Notes: generated from the letters alone by a model not told the origin. A DNA stretch of 59,779 nucleotides from a bacterium (GCA_021790935.1 JAJYFL010000015.1:1-59779), one strand, 5' to 3'. Shown: positions 40,901-48,687, counted from the first letter of the stretch. Translations and numbers: made by a program.

Positions 40901-40924
40901 GTCAACTCGGCGGGGGATCGGAGC
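40901..40924 (+). repeat. 24-bp direct repeat within the island, first copy
   Basis: GTCAACTCGGCGGGGGATCG followed by GAGC; matches 42746-42769 at 21 of 24 positions in the same orientation. Confidence 0.6.
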
Positions 40925-40983
40925 AAAGGCTGGGAATGCCCTTTCCGTAGAAATCTTGGAATATTCTGAATCGGAGATGCATA

Positions 40984-41355
40984 GTGCCGGTATCCACCAG
41001 AGCCAATCTTCAGCTTGTCTACGTATCAGACATCGAACGATCGACGGCGTTCTACAAGACTATTTTCAATGTTGAACCGTCGTTTACGAGCCCCCGCTAT
41101 GTCGCATTTCCGGCCAGCGGCGAAGCGCTATTTGCCATTTGGACTGGCGGTGGAAAGCCGGATGCGACGGCGCCGCGGTACTCTGAGATAGGCATCATGC
41201 TGCCGGCCAGTGAAAATGTCGATCGCCTCTATAAGGAATGGCGAGAAAACCTCGACATCAAGGTCGTCCGTGAGCCATACACCGACGTCTTTGGCCGCAC
41301 TTTCCTTCTCGCAGATCCCGATGGTCATATTATTCGGGTATCCATGAAAGATTAA
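40984..41355 (+). CDS. VOC (glyoxalase/bleomycin-resistance fold) protein
   Basis: 123 aa. A single vicinal-oxygen-chelate domain: LQLVYVSDIERSTAFYKTIF at the N-terminus, and TFLLADPDGHIIRVSM at the C-terminus. Substrate not predictable; the metal-ligand pattern is incomplete, as is common in small VOC proteins. First gene of the island. Confidence 0.88.
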   Translation: MPVSTRANLQLVYVSDIERSTAFYKTIFNVEPSFTSPRYVAFPASGEALFAIWTGGGKPDATAPRYSEIGIMLPASENVDRLYKEWRENLDIKVVREPYTDVFGRTFLLADPDGHIIRVSMKD

Positions 41356-41393
41356 TCTGCTTGCCTATCGATATCCGGCTTGCGCAGCCCCCC

Positions 41394-42119
41394 ATGAGCG
41401 CCGAGATCCTGACTTCAGCCGTTCACTATGCTTCGGGCGACCTTTCATTCCGTGGGTTCCTCGCAAGGCCGCACCAAGGCGACGCCCGCAGACCCGGAGT
41501 CCTTGTCGTACCGGAGTGGTGGGGCCTCGATGCCTACGCGAAACACCGGGCCGAGCAGATTGCCGGACTAGGCTATGTGGCTCTCGCCGTTGACATGTAC
41601 GGCGATGGAATCACCACCCGCGACGCCGCAACGGCGGCCGCGCTCGCGCGCGATACTCGCACCGGCGCCGTCGCTCGGGAACGAATCAACTGCGCGCTTC
41701 GCGTATTGCGGGAGCAGCCTGAAGTCGATCCTAACCGCATCGCCGCCGTCGGCTTCTGCTTCGGCGGTTCGGTTGCGCTCGAACTGGCGCGGTCCGGGGC
41801 TGAGATTTGCGGTGCCGCATGCTTTCATGGCAGCCTCGCAACGCCAACACCGGCACGACCGGAGACGCTGAAGGCATCGATCCTCGTCATGAACGGAGCG
41901 GACGACAGCTTCGTGTCCAAGAACGAACTGCAGGCCTTTGAGGACGAAATGCGCGCTGCAGGGGCAGATTGGCAACTGTTCTCGCTCGGGGGAGCGGTAC
42001 ACAGCTTCAGCAATGCAGCAGCCGATGTTGCCGGCATCCCCGGCATTGCGTTTCACGCACGCAGCGAGCGGCGAGCGTGGCGCGCCTTTGAGGACTTCTT
42101 GTTGGAGGTGTTCTCTTAG
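41394..42119 (+). CDS. Dienelactone hydrolase family protein
   Basis: 241 aa from ATG 41394 (a TTG at 41361 would add 11 residues). Alpha/beta hydrolase: VLVVPEWWGLDAYAKHRAEQ, the nucleophile Cys in AAVGFCFGGSVALELA, the acid in MNGADDSFVSK, and His in LGGAVHSFSN. Hydrolyses dienelactones or related esters. Its 3' end is partly duplicated at 42593-42661. Confidence 0.9.
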   Translation: MSAEILTSAVHYASGDLSFRGFLARPHQGDARRPGVLVVPEWWGLDAYAKHRAEQIAGLGYVALAVDMYGDGITTRDAATAAALARDTRTGAVARERINCALRVLREQPEVDPNRIAAVGFCFGGSVALELARSGAEICGAACFHGSLATPTPARPETLKASILVMNGADDSFVSKNELQAFEDEMRAAGADWQLFSLGGAVHSFSNAAADVAGIPGIAFHARSERRAWRAFEDFLLEVFS

Positions 42120-42140
42120 GCCACGGACGGGAACAACCAT
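42030..42140 (+). repeat. Dienelactone hydrolase 3' end, source of partial duplication
   Basis: Two blocks, 42030-42062 and 42105-42140, recur at 42593-42625 and 42626-42661 with 2 differences each. The 42 bp between them is missing in the second copy. Confidence 0.8.
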
Positions 42141-42299
42141 CGGTGAGTTGAGGCACGCCGCCCATTCGGATATGGAACCCTCTTCGGAACGAATGGTAGG
42201 ATGTACAGGCAATATCGCATGATCTCGTAAGGCAGGGTGCCGATTTCGTGCTCAACAAACCGGCGCCACCTCTGCCTGGGAGCTGCCAGGAGGATGGAA

Positions 42300-42560
42300 A
42301 TGGTAGACAAGAACGTCGCACTCATGGCGCTCGCGCTATCGGATTTGCTGGCCATAGCTGGAATCGTGTATACACCTCGGCTCGCGTCTTGGTTTTCGAT
42401 CTACGGAAAAAAGATACGTAGCCTGCCCAAGAGATCACCCCTTTGCTATCTCCCATCGAGCAACGTGACAGAATCGCACTACCGACGCATCTACTACTTC
42501 ACATTTGGGAGCTCGGCAATCTTTCTCACGTATATTATGGCGCTTCAATTGAGGCGGTAA
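42300..42560 (+). CDS. Small membrane protein (86 aa), unknown
   Basis: ATG 42300 is preceded by AGGAGG 7 nt upstream, an excellent ribosome-binding site. Two hydrophobic helices (VALMALALSDLLAIAGIVY and YYFTFGSSAIFLTYIMAL) flank a basic loop. No family recognised. Ends directly before the duplicated hydrolase tail. Confidence 0.65.
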   Translation: MVDKNVALMALALSDLLAIAGIVYTPRLASWFSIYGKKIRSLPKRSPLCYLPSSNVTESHYRRIYYFTFGSSAIFLTYIMALQLRR

Positions 42561-42592
42561 AGGGTTCCCCCGGCGTCCGAATCTCGCGCGCC

Positions 42593-42661
42593 GCCGGAAT
42601 CCCCGGCATTGCGTTTCACACACGCGAGGTGTTCTCTTAGGCAACGGACGGGAACAAGCAT
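42593..42661 (+). repeat. Truncated copy of the dienelactone hydrolase 3' end
   Basis: Direct duplicate of 42030-42140 with an internal 42-bp deletion (14 codons). The terminal EVFS-stop and following ACGGACGGGAACAA are retained. Confidence 0.8.
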
Positions 42662-42745
42662 GTTGTCGAGAAACGGCCCGAGCTTCCCTCGTCTTTTCAG
42701 CGAAGTTTCGCCCGGCGTCATCGTAGGCAAGGGTTCGAGCCGCCT

Positions 42746-42769
42746 GTCAACTCAGCGGAGGAACGGAGC
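42746..42769 (+). repeat. 24-bp direct repeat within the island, second copy
   Basis: GTCAACTCAGCGGAGGAACG followed by GAGC; partner of 40901-40924. Confidence 0.6.
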
Positions 42770-42886
42770 GCCGCGGGGTCTGGCCGAGCCGCGCCAGCCC
42801 GGCTATCTCCTTGCTATCGACCGCTCCGCATAGCGGTGGCGTCGCGCAGGAGGTCGAGCCGGTCAACCGAATCGGATTAGGTATAC

Positions 42887-43102
42887 ATGCCGAGACGTGT
42901 AATCGACGGTTTCGAAATTCGGATTTACACTCGTGGCGAGCGCGGGCACCGGCCGCACGTTCACGCTAGAGGCAACAGCGGCGAAATCGTCGTGCTTCTC
43001 GATCCCGTCAGCGAGCGCGAGAATCGTGGGATGTAGATCGGCGAAGCGCGGCGGACCCTGCGCGTGATCGCAGAGCATAGCGACGCGCTGCTCGAACTCT
43101 GA
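42887..43102 (+). pseudogene. DUF4160 family gene interrupted by an in-frame amber codon
   Basis: ATG 42887 opens MPRRVIDGFEIRIYTRGERG followed by HRPHVHARG, the conserved DUF4160 start with its PHVH motif, then VVLLDPVSERENRGM and TAG at 43034-43036 (codon 50). Translation resumes in the same frame as IGEARRTLRVIAEHSDALLEL to TGA at 43100-43102, matching the family's C-terminal helix. So a single in-frame stop interrupts an otherwise complete 71-codon gene. Upstream of a DUF2442 gene, the usual partner. Confidence 0.75.
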
Positions 43103-43112
43103 AGGGATTGTC

Positions 43113-43535
43113 ATGGCGACTAAGATTCCGAGGCTCACGAAGGCGGAGCATGACGCGGCAACGCGACGCGGCGAAGCAAGGGCGAAATTGCCGAGCGCGC
43201 TGGTGGCTGCAGAACTCGATGAGGAAGCGAAAACGGTCCGCCTGCGCTTCCGCGCAGGCGTTGAACTTGCGATTCCGATCAAAGCCATTCAAGAAATTGC
43301 AAACGCACCGATCGCGCGTCTTCGCGACGTGCAGGCGTCCTTGCTTGGCGACGGTTTACTGTTCGCTGACGCCGACGTTTCGATCTACGTTCCGGGTCTG
43401 CTGCGCGACTTGTTCGGCGATGCGTTCGCCGGCGCGCTCGGCAAAATTGGCGGGCGCGCAAAATCGCCGGCGAAACGTGCTGCCGCGCGTAGGAACGGCC
43501 GCAAGGGCGGACGCCCACGCAAGGCCGCGGCTTGA
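43113..43535 (+). CDS. DUF2442 domain protein
   Basis: 140 aa with GAAGGG 7 nt upstream. The core ELDEEAKTVRLRFRAGVELA, IPIKAIQEIA, and GDGLLFADADVSIYVPGLLRDLFG matches DUF2442. The Lys/Arg/Ala-rich C-terminal tail (AKSPAKRAAARRNGRKGGRP) is typical of nucleic-acid-binding tails. Pairs with DUF4160 in many genomes, often regarded as toxin-antitoxin-like; activity is unproven. Confidence 0.85.
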   Translation: MATKIPRLTKAEHDAATRRGEARAKLPSALVAAELDEEAKTVRLRFRAGVELAIPIKAIQEIANAPIARLRDVQASLLGDGLLFADADVSIYVPGLLRDLFGDAFAGALGKIGGRAKSPAKRAAARRNGRKGGRPRKAAA

Positions 43536-43606
43536 TGGAAAACCCGCCCCATAACGCTGCCGCTCCTAACGACTACGTCACCGCACTGGCGGCGCCGGCG
43601 CTGGAA

Positions 43607-43657
43607 GCCCCGTTACGGCAGCGGCAGGAGCGAGGCCGAGGCCCCGCTGACGGCGCT
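43607..43657 (+). repeat. 51-bp direct repeat, right copy (island boundary)
   Basis: Partner of 40811-40861 (46/51). Contains, on the minus strand, the last 45 bases and stop codon of the TPR lipoprotein gene. Confidence 0.85.
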
Positions 43658-44272
43658 TTGGCCCTGCTGCGACTGCGGCACGCCCGACTCCACCAGTTGG
43701 CGATAGGCGATCAGCCGGTTGGTGTTCTTCGCAACATCGAGCTGTAACTCGTAGGACTGTTCGATGGCGCTGGTTAGGTCGCTCGTATCGTACGTATAGT
43801 CGAAACGTTCGATCGCCTTCAAAATCAGTTTGTTCGAATCTTGCAGTGCGGCGTACGCCTTGCGGATATCCTTGCCCGCAGCCCGATAGGTCGGGTAGTT
43901 AGAGATCACGATCTCGCGCTTCAACTTAGCCTGCTCGATCGCCGCGCGCAGCCCTTGGAGGCGCACGCTGCCCGGGTCGTACTTCGCCGCGGCGTTGAGC
44001 GTCGCGAGCGCGTCTTCAAAATTAGAGTGCCGGTAATCTACGTCCGCTACCGCAATCGACGCCTTCGAGAAGCCCGCTCGCGCCAGCGGATCTTTTGGAT
44101 CGACGCGCAACGCCAGCCGGTATGCCAACTCCGCCTCGTGCAGGCTCCCGCGCTCGAGGGCGATCCGGCCCTGATGGACGCGCGTGCTGACGATCCAGTG
44201 CTCGACCGTTCCGGCGCAACCGGTCGTTGCCAGCGCGAGCGCGAAGGCAACGAAGCGAACCAAGCGCGGCAT
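43613..44272 (-). CDS. TPR-containing lipoprotein
   Basis: 219 aa. Lipobox ALATTGC (Cys19) after MPRLVRFVAFALALA; AAGGAGG upstream. Two to three TPR-like helical hairpins (RIALERGSLHEAELAYRLAL, DPLARAGFSKASIAVADVDY, FEDALATLNAAAKYDPG), then a long helical/coiled-coil tail. Probably a membrane-anchored scaffold. Downstream of the Amj-like gene by 11 nt, suggesting a shared role in envelope assembly (inference). Confidence 0.82.
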   Translation of the reverse strand: MPRLVRFVAFALALATTGCAGTVEHWIVSTRVHQGRIALERGSLHEAELAYRLALRVDPKDPLARAGFSKASIAVADVDYRHSNFEDALATLNAAAKYDPGSVRLQGLRAAIEQAKLKREIVISNYPTYRAAGKDIRKAYAALQDSNKLILKAIERFDYTYDTSDLTSAIEQSYELQLDVAKNTNRLIAYRQLVESGVPQSQQGQSAVSGASASLLPLP

Positions 44273-44283
44273 GCGGTCCTCCT

Positions 44284-45093
44284 TCAGCGGTTGATGAGGT
44301 TCGCACCCCAGGCGATGAAGAGCGCCGCGGGGTACAAGAGCGCTTGCGAGAGCAGGGTCCCGACGATGGCGCTCAAGGAGAGATAGAACACCAAAGACTT
44401 CACTTCCTCGACCGGGCGCTCGCCGCGGACCGCTTGGTCGGTAATGAAGGCTGACGTCGGGTCGACGATGAGGGTAAACGATATCGTCGCGATTCCGTTG
44501 ACCAGCCCCGACGCGAGAATGGCCGTGCGCGCGGCGTGCGGATCGAGCAGGCTCGCATAGGCTGCCGCCACGACGCCGACGGCGTAGACCGCCGTAACGA
44601 TGATGTTCGCCGCGATCAGTTTGAACGGAACGTGCGCGACCTTGAACCGGCGCCACTCCGCGGGCCGGGGCGTCTGCACCGAGCGCCCGATATCCAAGAC
44701 GACACCGACGTTGGCAACGCGCAGGATCGCGCGCGGCAACGAGCGCAGCCGTTCGAAGGCCGCGATGCCGCGCCGGAACAACATCAGGAAGGTCGGCAGC
44801 ATCAGCGCGCCGATCGCCGTGCCGATCGTTCCGGCAAAGATGATCAACCGCATCTGGTGATCGTACTGGTGCTCGGCCAGCACCGTCCACGCCGGACCGC
44901 GGCGCGCGAACGCGCTGGCCCTGTCGCTGATCGATCCGAGCATCGGCGAGTAGAAGAGATTGGCAAAGCGGCTCGCGGTGACGAAGAGATTGAAGAGCGA
45001 GATCGAGGTGGCAATTCGCAGCATCTGCACGCCGGCCAGGCGCGCGGCGTAGGCCCCGATGGTAAGCGTCTGCAGTATCAGGTTCAGCACCAC
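44284..45093 (-). CDS. Amj-like (DUF2837) lipid II flippase family protein
   Basis: 269 aa multi-pass membrane protein. IGAYAARLAGVQMLRIATSI then LFNLFVTASRFANLFYSPML matches the family of Bacillus Amj, an alternate lipid II flippase; IFAGTIGTAIGALMLPTFLMLFRRGI and VDPTSAFITDQAVRGERPVE continue it. First usable start is GTG 45093, but the frame is open 40 nt further up and the N-terminal helix may begin earlier. Flippase function is inferred from the family only. Confidence 0.7.
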   Translation of the reverse strand: MVLNLILQTLTIGAYAARLAGVQMLRIATSISLFNLFVTASRFANLFYSPMLGSISDRASAFARRGPAWTVLAEHQYDHQMRLIIFAGTIGTAIGALMLPTFLMLFRRGIAAFERLRSLPRAILRVANVGVVLDIGRSVQTPRPAEWRRFKVAHVPFKLIAANIIVTAVYAVGVVAAAYASLLDPHAARTAILASGLVNGIATISFTLIVDPTSAFITDQAVRGERPVEEVKSLVFYLSLSAIVGTLLSQALLYPAALFIAWGANLINR

Positions 45094-45133
45094 GGCCGCG
45101 ATGAGCTGCCACGACCAAAAGGCATCGACGGGG

Positions 45134-46390
45134 TTATGCAGCGCTGCGACTCCAGGCGATGGCCGACTCGTCGACCGGACCGAGCACGCACAGGCCCAGG
45201 TTGCGCTCGGTCAGCAGTTCGGATGCGAGCTCCCGGACCTCCTCGGCGCTGACGGCGTCGATGCGCTCCTCGATCTCTTCGGTCGTCAGCTCGCGGCCCA
45301 GCGAGAACTCGCTACGGCCCAGCCGAATCATTCGGCTGGACGTGGACTCGAGGGAGAGCGTCAAGTTCCCTTTGATGTGCTCCTTCGCCAGACGAAGTTC
45401 GCCGTCGCTCACCCGGCGATCGCGTAGATGCGCGAACTGCTCGCCGATAACGTCGATGCACTCCTGAACGTTTTGCGGCGAGGCGCCGGCGAACACGCCG
45501 AACAGACCGGCGCCCCGGTAACCGGCCTGAAATGAATAGACCGTGTAGACGAGCCCGCGCTTCTCCCGTATCTCCTGAAAAAGGCGGCTCGACATGCCGC
45601 CGCCCAGGATCGTATCCAGCACCGAGAGCGCGTAGCGGCGGTCGTCGCGCACCGAGAGCCCGCGCGTCCCAAGGATCATATACGCCTGTTCGCTGTCCTT
45701 ATAGCGAAAGAGCGATGCGGGTTTGGCCTGCGGTGTCTCCGGCTCCGGCAACTCGCACGCGCCGCGGTACTCCGCCAGATGCCCGCCGAAGAGCGAGACG
45801 ACGTCGTCGTGTTCCACGTTCCCGGCCGCGGCCACGACGATCGCATTGGGTGCGTAGCGGCGTCGCATGTGATCGCGAAGATCGTCCGGCGTCACGCGCG
45901 CGACCGTCTCCGCGAAGCCGATCGTCGGCGCGCCCAGATTGCTGCCCTGCCACATCGTTTGCAGGAAGAGATCGTGGATCAGCTCGTCGGGCGAATCGTC
46001 GTACATCTTGATCTCTTCGAGTACGACGTTCTGCTCCTTGGCGAGCTCCTGCGCGTTGAAGGTCGAGTTGAGAAACATATCCGAGAGCATGTCGGCAGCC
46101 AAAGGCACGTGCCGGTCGATGACCTTCGCGTAGTAACAGGTGGTCTCTTTATCCGTGAACGCGTTGAGGTTCCCGCCGACGCCATCCATCTCTTCGGCGA
46201 TGGCTCGCGCCGTACGCCGCTGCGTGCCTTTGAAGAGCATGTGTTCGACCAGATGCGAGATCCCACGCCGATCCGCGGTTTCGGCCGCCGAACCGACGTC
46301 CGCCCAAATGCCCACGCAGGCCGAACGGAACGCCGGCATCGATTCGGTGATGACGCGAACGCCGTTGGCGAGCGTCGTCTTGCGATACAT
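45134..46390 (-). CDS. M16 family zinc peptidase (processing-protease type)
   Basis: 418 aa. The inverted zinc motif HLVEHMLFKGT (HxxEH) with the distal Glu in NVVLEEIKMYDDSPDE defines an active pitrilysin-type peptidase. Also ILGGGMSSRLFQEIREKRGLVYTVYS and the second M16 domain. Length fits the single-chain bacterial MPP-like group. Cytoplasmic, no signal peptide. Starts directly after the secreted-protein stop. Confidence 0.93.
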   Translation of the reverse strand: MYRKTTLANGVRVITESMPAFRSACVGIWADVGSAAETADRRGISHLVEHMLFKGTQRRTARAIAEEMDGVGGNLNAFTDKETTCYYAKVIDRHVPLAADMLSDMFLNSTFNAQELAKEQNVVLEEIKMYDDSPDELIHDLFLQTMWQGSNLGAPTIGFAETVARVTPDDLRDHMRRRYAPNAIVVAAAGNVEHDDVVSLFGGHLAEYRGACELPEPETPQAKPASLFRYKDSEQAYMILGTRGLSVRDDRRYALSVLDTILGGGMSSRLFQEIREKRGLVYTVYSFQAGYRGAGLFGVFAGASPQNVQECIDVIGEQFAHLRDRRVSDGELRLAKEHIKGNLTLSLESTSSRMIRLGRSEFSLGRELTTEEIEERIDAVSAEEVRELASELLTERNLGLCVLGPVDESAIAWSRSAA

Positions 46391-47158
46391 CTACCGCATC
46401 ACTTTAAAAGCCGAGCCGGCCCACTCCTCGTCCCAGTAGACGTTCGTTCCGTCGAGCATTCGTGCCGTCATCGACGAGGCGCTCTCGCCCCGGCGGACGG
46501 TAATCGTGAAGACATTGCGGCTCGTCGGCACGGCCTTGTCGCCCGAGACCACCGCCCCCTTGCGCACGGGTATCGGAATCTGGGCCCAAACGTCGACCTC
46601 GCCGACCGGCGCTGCCGCGAAGGTCCGCTCGATCAGGGCACGCACCTCTGCGATGAACTGCAGGCGCCCGATCCGCCGGTGAAACTTGACGCCGGAGATC
46701 CGCAGGCCCGCGACCTCGTGGCTGCCGACGCCGTCGGCGTAGACGTTGAGCACCTGGGCCGGCCACTCCGTCGTGAAGAGCGCCCGGCCGATGGCCGTGG
46801 CCGACGCCCGGCGGTTACCCGATGCGCGGGCATCGGCGTCGAGCGTCGCGATCGTGGGCGCAACGACGGGACCGAGCGGCCTAGGCGCCGCGTAGACCGG
46901 CGAGCATACGAACGCCGAGGAGAGCACGGCCGCGAGGATGGCAGCGGCCGCTCCGGGCCATCCGCTCCTAGGAGGCTGTCGGAGTTGAGCCGTTTTCGGA
47001 TTTGGCGCCGAATTTTGTTCGGAGACGAGGCGCGAAGAAGGAGCGAAGCCGTAGCTTCGTGACTGATGAGCAACGAAGTATTCGGGCAAAAGGCGGCCCA
47101 AAGATGGAAACGTGCTTAACTCCGACAGTCTCCTAGTAACTCTGCGCAAAATAGGCAC
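46391..47158 (-). CDS. Secreted protein with MITE-encoded N-terminal insertion (255 aa)
   Basis: GTG 47158 lies within the proS 3' end. Residues 1-8 (MPILRRVT) are followed by 55 codons from the MITE, then SGWPGAAAAILAAVLSSAFVC and SPVYAAP. Removing the MITE joins the basic start to the hydrophobic core and restores a normal signal peptide. The mature domain (GRLQFIAEVRALIERTF, EVDVWAQIPIPVRKG, NVFTITVRRGES, ending GSAFKVMR) is an unrecognised secreted domain. With the insertion, export may be altered; an in-frame GTG inside the hydrophobic region is a fallback start. Confidence 0.65.
   Translation of the reverse strand: MPILRRVTRRLSELSTFPSLGRLLPEYFVAHQSRSYGFAPSSRLVSEQNSAPNPKTAQLRQPPRSGWPGAAAAILAAVLSSAFVCSPVYAAPRPLGPVVAPTIATLDADARASGNRRASATAIGRALFTTEWPAQVLNVYADGVGSHEVAGLRISGVKFHRRIGRLQFIAEVRALIERTFAAAPVGEVDVWAQIPIPVRKGAVVSGDKAVPTSRNVFTITVRRGESASSMTARMLDGTNVYWDEEWAGSAFKVMR
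46969..47135 (-). mobile_element. MITE-like element, copy 1 (proS/secreted-protein junction)
   Basis: 167 bp from TA to TA. Termini TAGGAGGCTGTCGGAGTT and the inverse of TAGGAGACTGTCGGAGTT form 20-bp terminal inverted repeats flanked by a TA target. Central dyad GAAGC-CGTA-GCTTC. No transposase. Same length as the copy at 56536-56702, which is its reverse complement with a few differences. Confidence 0.88.
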
Positions 47159-48599
47159 TCACTTTCGCTGGCTCGCCGCACGCTACGCAGTGCGTTCCGG
47201 GCGGTTCCTCGAGGGCTCGCGTGTTGCGCGTCGTAGCGCCGGTCTGCCCTTTCACCCGCGCCTCGCACTCGTCGCGGCCGCACCATGGAATATCGATCAT
47301 GCCCGCACGGGAGGTGCAGTATCCCACGAACGTCTCTCGATCGCGCGCGCGCAGCGTGTGCGATTCGAGAAAGGCTCGGGCTTGCCGATAGAGCGAGGCC
47401 TGAACCGCTTCGAGCAGCTCGCGGATGGCGCCCTCGAGGCGATCGAACGCCACGACCGTTCTCGAACCGTCCTCGCCCTTGCGCATGTCGCGCCGCACCA
47501 CGACCGCCGCACCGGCCTCGACGTCCTTCGGTCCGATCTCGACGCGCAGCGGCACGCCGCGCATCTCCCACTCGGTAAACTTCCATCCCGGGGACTGATC
47601 GCGATCGTCCACGCGTACGCGCAGCCCCGCCGCCCGCAATCCGTCAGCCAGTTCGTGTGCCTTGGCGACCGTGTCGCGCCGTTCGCCCTTCACGATGGGC
47701 ACGAAGACCGCCTCGACCGGTGCGAGCTTCGGCGGTATGCGCAAGCCGCGGTCGTCTCCGTGCGTCATGATCACCGCCCCGAGCATGCGCCACGACATAC
47801 CCCACGAGGTGGTGTAGGCGTGTTTGATCTGGCCGTCCGCATCGGCGAACGTGATATCGTAGGCCTTTGCGAAGTTCTGCCCGAGGTCGTGCGAGGTTGC
47901 CGATTGGAGCGCCTTCCCGTCGGGCATCAGCGCTTCGATCGAGAACGTCTCGACCGCTCCCGGAAAACGTTCGCTCGCGCTCTTAGCGCCCGCATAGACC
48001 GGAACGGCCGCGACGTTTTCGGCAAACTCGCGGTACACGTCGAGCATGCGCAGCGTCTCCTCTCGCGCCTCGCGCGCCGATGCGTGCGCCGTGTGCCCCT
48101 CCTGCCAGAGGAACTCCATCGTGCGCAGAAAAGGCCGCGTCGCCTTCTCCCAGCGCACCACGTTCACCCACTGATTGATGAGGACCGGGAGATCGCGATA
48201 CGATTCGATCCACTGCGCGTACATCGTGCCGATCATCGCTTCGGAGGTCGGCCGGATCGCGAGGCGCTCGGCGAGCCGCTCCGCGCCGCCGTGCGTCACC
48301 CACGCCACCTCGGGCGCGAAGCCTTCGACGTGCTCGGCTTCCTTCACGAGCAGACTCTCGGGGATCAGCAGCGGGAAGTAGGCGTTTTCGTGGCCGGTCG
48401 CCTTGAAGCGCTGGTCCAGATGCTTCTGGAGATTCTCCCACATCCCGAAGCCGTAGGGGCGCAGGACGACGCAGCCGCGCACGGGCGAATACGAGATCAG
48501 CTCGGCTTTCAGCGTCACGGCCGTGTACCACGCCGAGAGATCGGCGGATTTCGGCGGGATCTCTTTGAGCGGCGGGCTCTGCGGGGCGGATTGCGACAT
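47133..48599 (-). CDS. proS: Prolyl-tRNA synthetase, archaeal/eukaryotic (type 3) form
   Basis: 488 aa. Charges tRNA-Pro. SADLSAWYTAVTLKAELISY, VRGCVVLRPYGFGMWENLQK, and LAIRPTSEAMIGTMYAQWIE then FLRTMEFLWQEGHTAHA are the class II motifs of this form; the C-terminal domain contains a four-Cys zinc-type set (IPWCGRDECEAR and HCVACGEPA) and ends in the typical terminal Tyr (YFAQSY). No bacterial editing insertion. Start ATG 48597-48599. The TAG stop is TA plus the first base of the MITE. Confidence 0.95.
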   Translation of the reverse strand: MSQSAPQSPPLKEIPPKSADLSAWYTAVTLKAELISYSPVRGCVVLRPYGFGMWENLQKHLDQRFKATGHENAYFPLLIPESLLVKEAEHVEGFAPEVAWVTHGGAERLAERLAIRPTSEAMIGTMYAQWIESYRDLPVLINQWVNVVRWEKATRPFLRTMEFLWQEGHTAHASAREAREETLRMLDVYREFAENVAAVPVYAGAKSASERFPGAVETFSIEALMPDGKALQSATSHDLGQNFAKAYDITFADADGQIKHAYTTSWGMSWRMLGAVIMTHGDDRGLRIPPKLAPVEAVFVPIVKGERRDTVAKAHELADGLRAAGLRVRVDDRDQSPGWKFTEWEMRGVPLRVEIGPKDVEAGAAVVVRRDMRKGEDGSRTVVAFDRLEGAIRELLEAVQASLYRQARAFLESHTLRARDRETFVGYCTSRAGMIDIPWCGRDECEARVKGQTGATTRNTRALEEPPGTHCVACGEPAKVSAYFAQSY

Positions 48600-48687
48600 A
48601 ACCGGCCCACGGTTCGGAGAAAACGCGCGCCCGGCCTCCTCCAAACCACCAGGCTACGGCGGCGCCGCTTTTGAAAGTGCCGGCATT

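Larger units (their letters stand above)
42561..42886. other. 326-bp spacer with duplicated fragments
   Basis: Contains the partial copy of the hydrolase 3' end (42593-42661) and the second 24-bp repeat (42746-42769). No convincing gene; short frames are arginine-rich. A GGTTCGAGCC string at 42731-42740 resembles a tRNA T-arm but no tRNA folds around it. Confidence 0.6.
40862..43606. mobile_element. Small genomic island between 51-bp direct repeats
   Basis: About 2.75 kb bounded by the direct repeats at 40811-40861 and 43607-43657. Its genes (VOC, dienelactone hydrolase, small membrane protein, DUF4160/DUF2442) are unrelated to the flanking envelope genes, codon use looks less GC-biased, gaps are longer, and it contains internal duplications. 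No integrase or transposase is encoded. Confidence 0.55.

Noticed and set aside
42725-42770. Truncated tRNA or att site within a tRNA
   Set aside because: GGTTCGAGCC resembles a T-loop, but the stems do not pair and no acceptor, D or anticodon arm can be drawn.
46969-47135. Small gene encoded by the MITE itself
   Set aside because: The element is open in some frames, but the two copies fuse to different host frames and no start with ribosome-binding site is conserved.
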